DNA from: Gemmatimonadota bacterium
GTDB lineage: Bacteria; Gemmatimonadota; Gemmatimonadetes; Longimicrobiales; Gaopeijiaceae
Length of the DNA stretch: 64,000 nucleotides
NCBI GenBank assembly: GCA_028873845.1
Contig: JAPPNO010000039.1
Location: 6,384-70,383, forward strand
Reading direction: 5' to 3'
The translations under genes and the position numbers were made by a program. Numbering within the stretch: the stretch's first letter is position 1; every line of letters starts with the position of its first letter. Positions 62,884-64,000 of this stretch are shown here, piece after piece. Below the pieces are notes generated by a model that did no database searches, was not told the DNA's origin, and saw only the letters and a list, made by a program, of their open reading frames with translations.

Positions 62884-64000
62884 TTAGTGGAAGTTCCCGA
62901 AGTCCACCCGCACCCGGTCTCCCGTACTCCAGTCCACCTCGTAGGCCAGCGACGTCTCGATCCCCGCGACCTCCAGGATGTAGTCGTACAGTGCCGTCAC
63001 CCGCGCGTACGCTGCCGGGATTTCGCCGCAAGTCTGCCGGTTCACGGCGAAGCTCGTGATCCCCACCTCCAGCCAGGAATCCCGGTACGGCACCATGAGC
63101 GGGCCACCGCTGTCGCCGAAGCAGACCCCCCGGTTGAGTCTCAGGTCCCCGGCGCAGATGACCCTGGCGGTGATCGCGCCGAAATAGATTCCGGCGATCG
63201 CGTCGCATTTCCTGTTGCTGATGATCGGGACCGTCGTCTTGAGAAGGAACTGCGATCCCTCGCCCTCCTCGGTCTGGCCCCAGCCGATGGCCGTGGCGGT
63301 GTCTCCGGGCTCCGAATACGCCCACTGGATGGGTTCCTGCACGTAGATCCGCGGATACATGAGCGGCTCCGTCAACCTCAGCAGGGCCACATCCCAGTCG
63401 ATGGTCTGACCGAAGTTCGAATGCCAGTAGACGCGGTCCACATCGATTTCCTCACCGCCCTCCTCGAGGTCGACCGTCCCGATCAGGACCTTGATCGACT
63501 CGGGCTGGCTCCCCGCGACACAGTGTGCGGCCGTGAGCACGTAGCGGCTGCTGATCAGCGTCCCGCCACAGTATTGGAATCCGCCCGTGGTGCGCAGCGC
63601 GACCATGAAGGGGAACTCGTTCTCGAGGGCCTCCTCTCCGTTGATGATCGCGGCAACCCGCGGATCGGATGCGGCCGCGACCCCCGCGAAGGTGCTGGTC
63701 CACCCGAGCTGGAGCGTCTGGGTCACCGTGTAGGTCCGGTCCGCCTCCAGTCCCCTGATCTCGTAGGTCCCGTCCTCGCCCGAGAACCCGACGATCTCAC
63801 CCGCCTCGAGCTGCCCATTGCCGTTGTCGTCCAGAAACACCATGAACCGGTCCAGCTTCTCCTCGTCATGGTCCATGACTTCATCGAGGTTGCGGTCGAA
63901 CCAGATTCCGCCGTGGATCGAGTTGGGCCCGCTCCCCACCGGCGTCGAGACGTTGATGTAGCCACCCATCCACCCCTCTCCGTTCCGGTCGTCGGTGACG
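62884..64000 (-). CDS. Trypsin-like serine protease with N-terminal Ig-like/SdrD-type region, 5' end cut
   Basis: The reading frame is open to the right edge, so the N-terminus, including any signal peptide, is missing. About 370 residues are visible. A first part (GIWFDRNLDEVMDHDEEK, then DDNGNGQLEAGEIVGFSG) looks like an SdrD B-like or dockerin-like calcium-binding domain. The protease domain has the three catalytic regions in order: VLTAAHCV, DWDVALLRL and CFGDSGGPL. The S1 region is trypsin-like in layout. A secreted or surface protease is likely. It converges with the K+ channel gene with a 57-bp gap. Confidence 0.9.
   Translation of the reverse strand, partial: VTDDRNGEGWMGGYINVSTPVGSGPNSIHGGIWFDRNLDEVMDHDEEKLDRFMVFLDDNGNGQLEAGEIVGFSGEDGTYEIRGLEADRTYTVTQTLQLGWTSTFAGVAAASDPRVAAIINGEEALENEFPFMVALRTTGGFQYCGGTLISSRYVLTAAHCVAGSQPESIKVLIGTVDLEEGGEEIDVDRVYWHSNFGQTIDWDVALLRLTEPLMYPRIYVQEPIQWAYSEPGDTATAIGWGQTEEGEGSQFLLKTTVPIISNRKCDAIAGIYFGAITARVICAGDLRLNRGVCFGDSGGPLMVPYRDSWLEVGITSFAVNRQTCGEIPAAYARVTALYDYILEVAGIETSLAYEVDWSTGDRVRVDFGNFH

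Overview
The window is high-GC, gene-dense bacterial DNA on which genes of both strands are packed into short operons. It has no rRNA, tRNA, CRISPR array or insertion sequence that I can see. Several traits together suggest a member of the Gemmatimonadota or a close relative: a B12-dependent ribonucleotide reductase, many Sec-exported lipoproteins and beta-propeller proteins, VPS10/BNR-type proteins, DUF2723 and DUF418 membrane proteins, and M56 peptidases carrying TonB-plug-like repeats. This placement is inferred from gene content, not from a marker-gene comparison.

Layout. 1-6403 (minus): class II ribonucleotide reductase (cut by the left edge), an exported metallopeptidase/propeller/barrel protein, and the MurNAc-6P etherase MurQ. 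6537-10898 (plus): methyltransferase, GT39-like membrane glycosyltransferase and gamma-glutamyltransferase in an overlapping series, then a convergent lipoprotein. 11755-14414 (plus): an ABC exporter and a membrane-anchored unknown. 14517-20689 (minus): a large exported ankyrin protein broken by an amber codon and a frameshift, then a leucine-rich-repeat metalloprotease lipoprotein. 21075-25842 (minus): a VPS10-like propeller protein, CcdA and a thioredoxin-fold protein in one operon. 25970-31465 (minus): an agmatinase-like gene, NrnA-like DHH phosphoesterase, CoaE, a VTT membrane protein and a Fic AMPylase. 31680-35894 (plus): a DUF255 protein and a fused 2-oxoacid dehydrogenase E1. 35912-39904 (minus): a glycine-rich exported unknown, then an outer-membrane protein, MoeB-rhodanese and a coiled-coil membrane protein in a coupled operon. 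40123-44167: a 6-bladed propeller lipoprotein, DUF418 and an exported amidohydrolase. 44194-47082: a second LRR metalloprotease paralog. 47414-49795: an FMN-binding protein with a damaged 5' end and an exported MTA/SAH-deaminase-like lipoprotein. 50100-53872: a BlaI-type repressor with two tandem M56 peptidases carrying plug-like repeats. 53954-57426: DUF2723 and alpha/beta hydrolase. 57545-60046: an unrecognised 573-residue protein followed by a VapBC-type toxin-antitoxin pair. 60075-64000: ornithine cyclodeaminase family, DinB, a K+ channel with an RCK domain, and a secreted trypsin-like protease cut by the right edge.

The best candidates for something not well described are four. First, the BlaI/M56/TonB-plug cassette has a 25-bp promoter-operator element that recurs upstream of a lipoprotein gene about 10 kb away. 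Second, an ATGTCA-N8-TGACAT operator-like site occurs upstream of both the repressor region and an LRR metalloprotease. Third, two LRR-metzincin lipoproteins and the modular ankyrin protein look like a family of exported interaction proteins. Fourth, the unrecognised protein next to VapBC may be a small accessory or defence locus. All functions come from reading motifs by eye; no database search was run.
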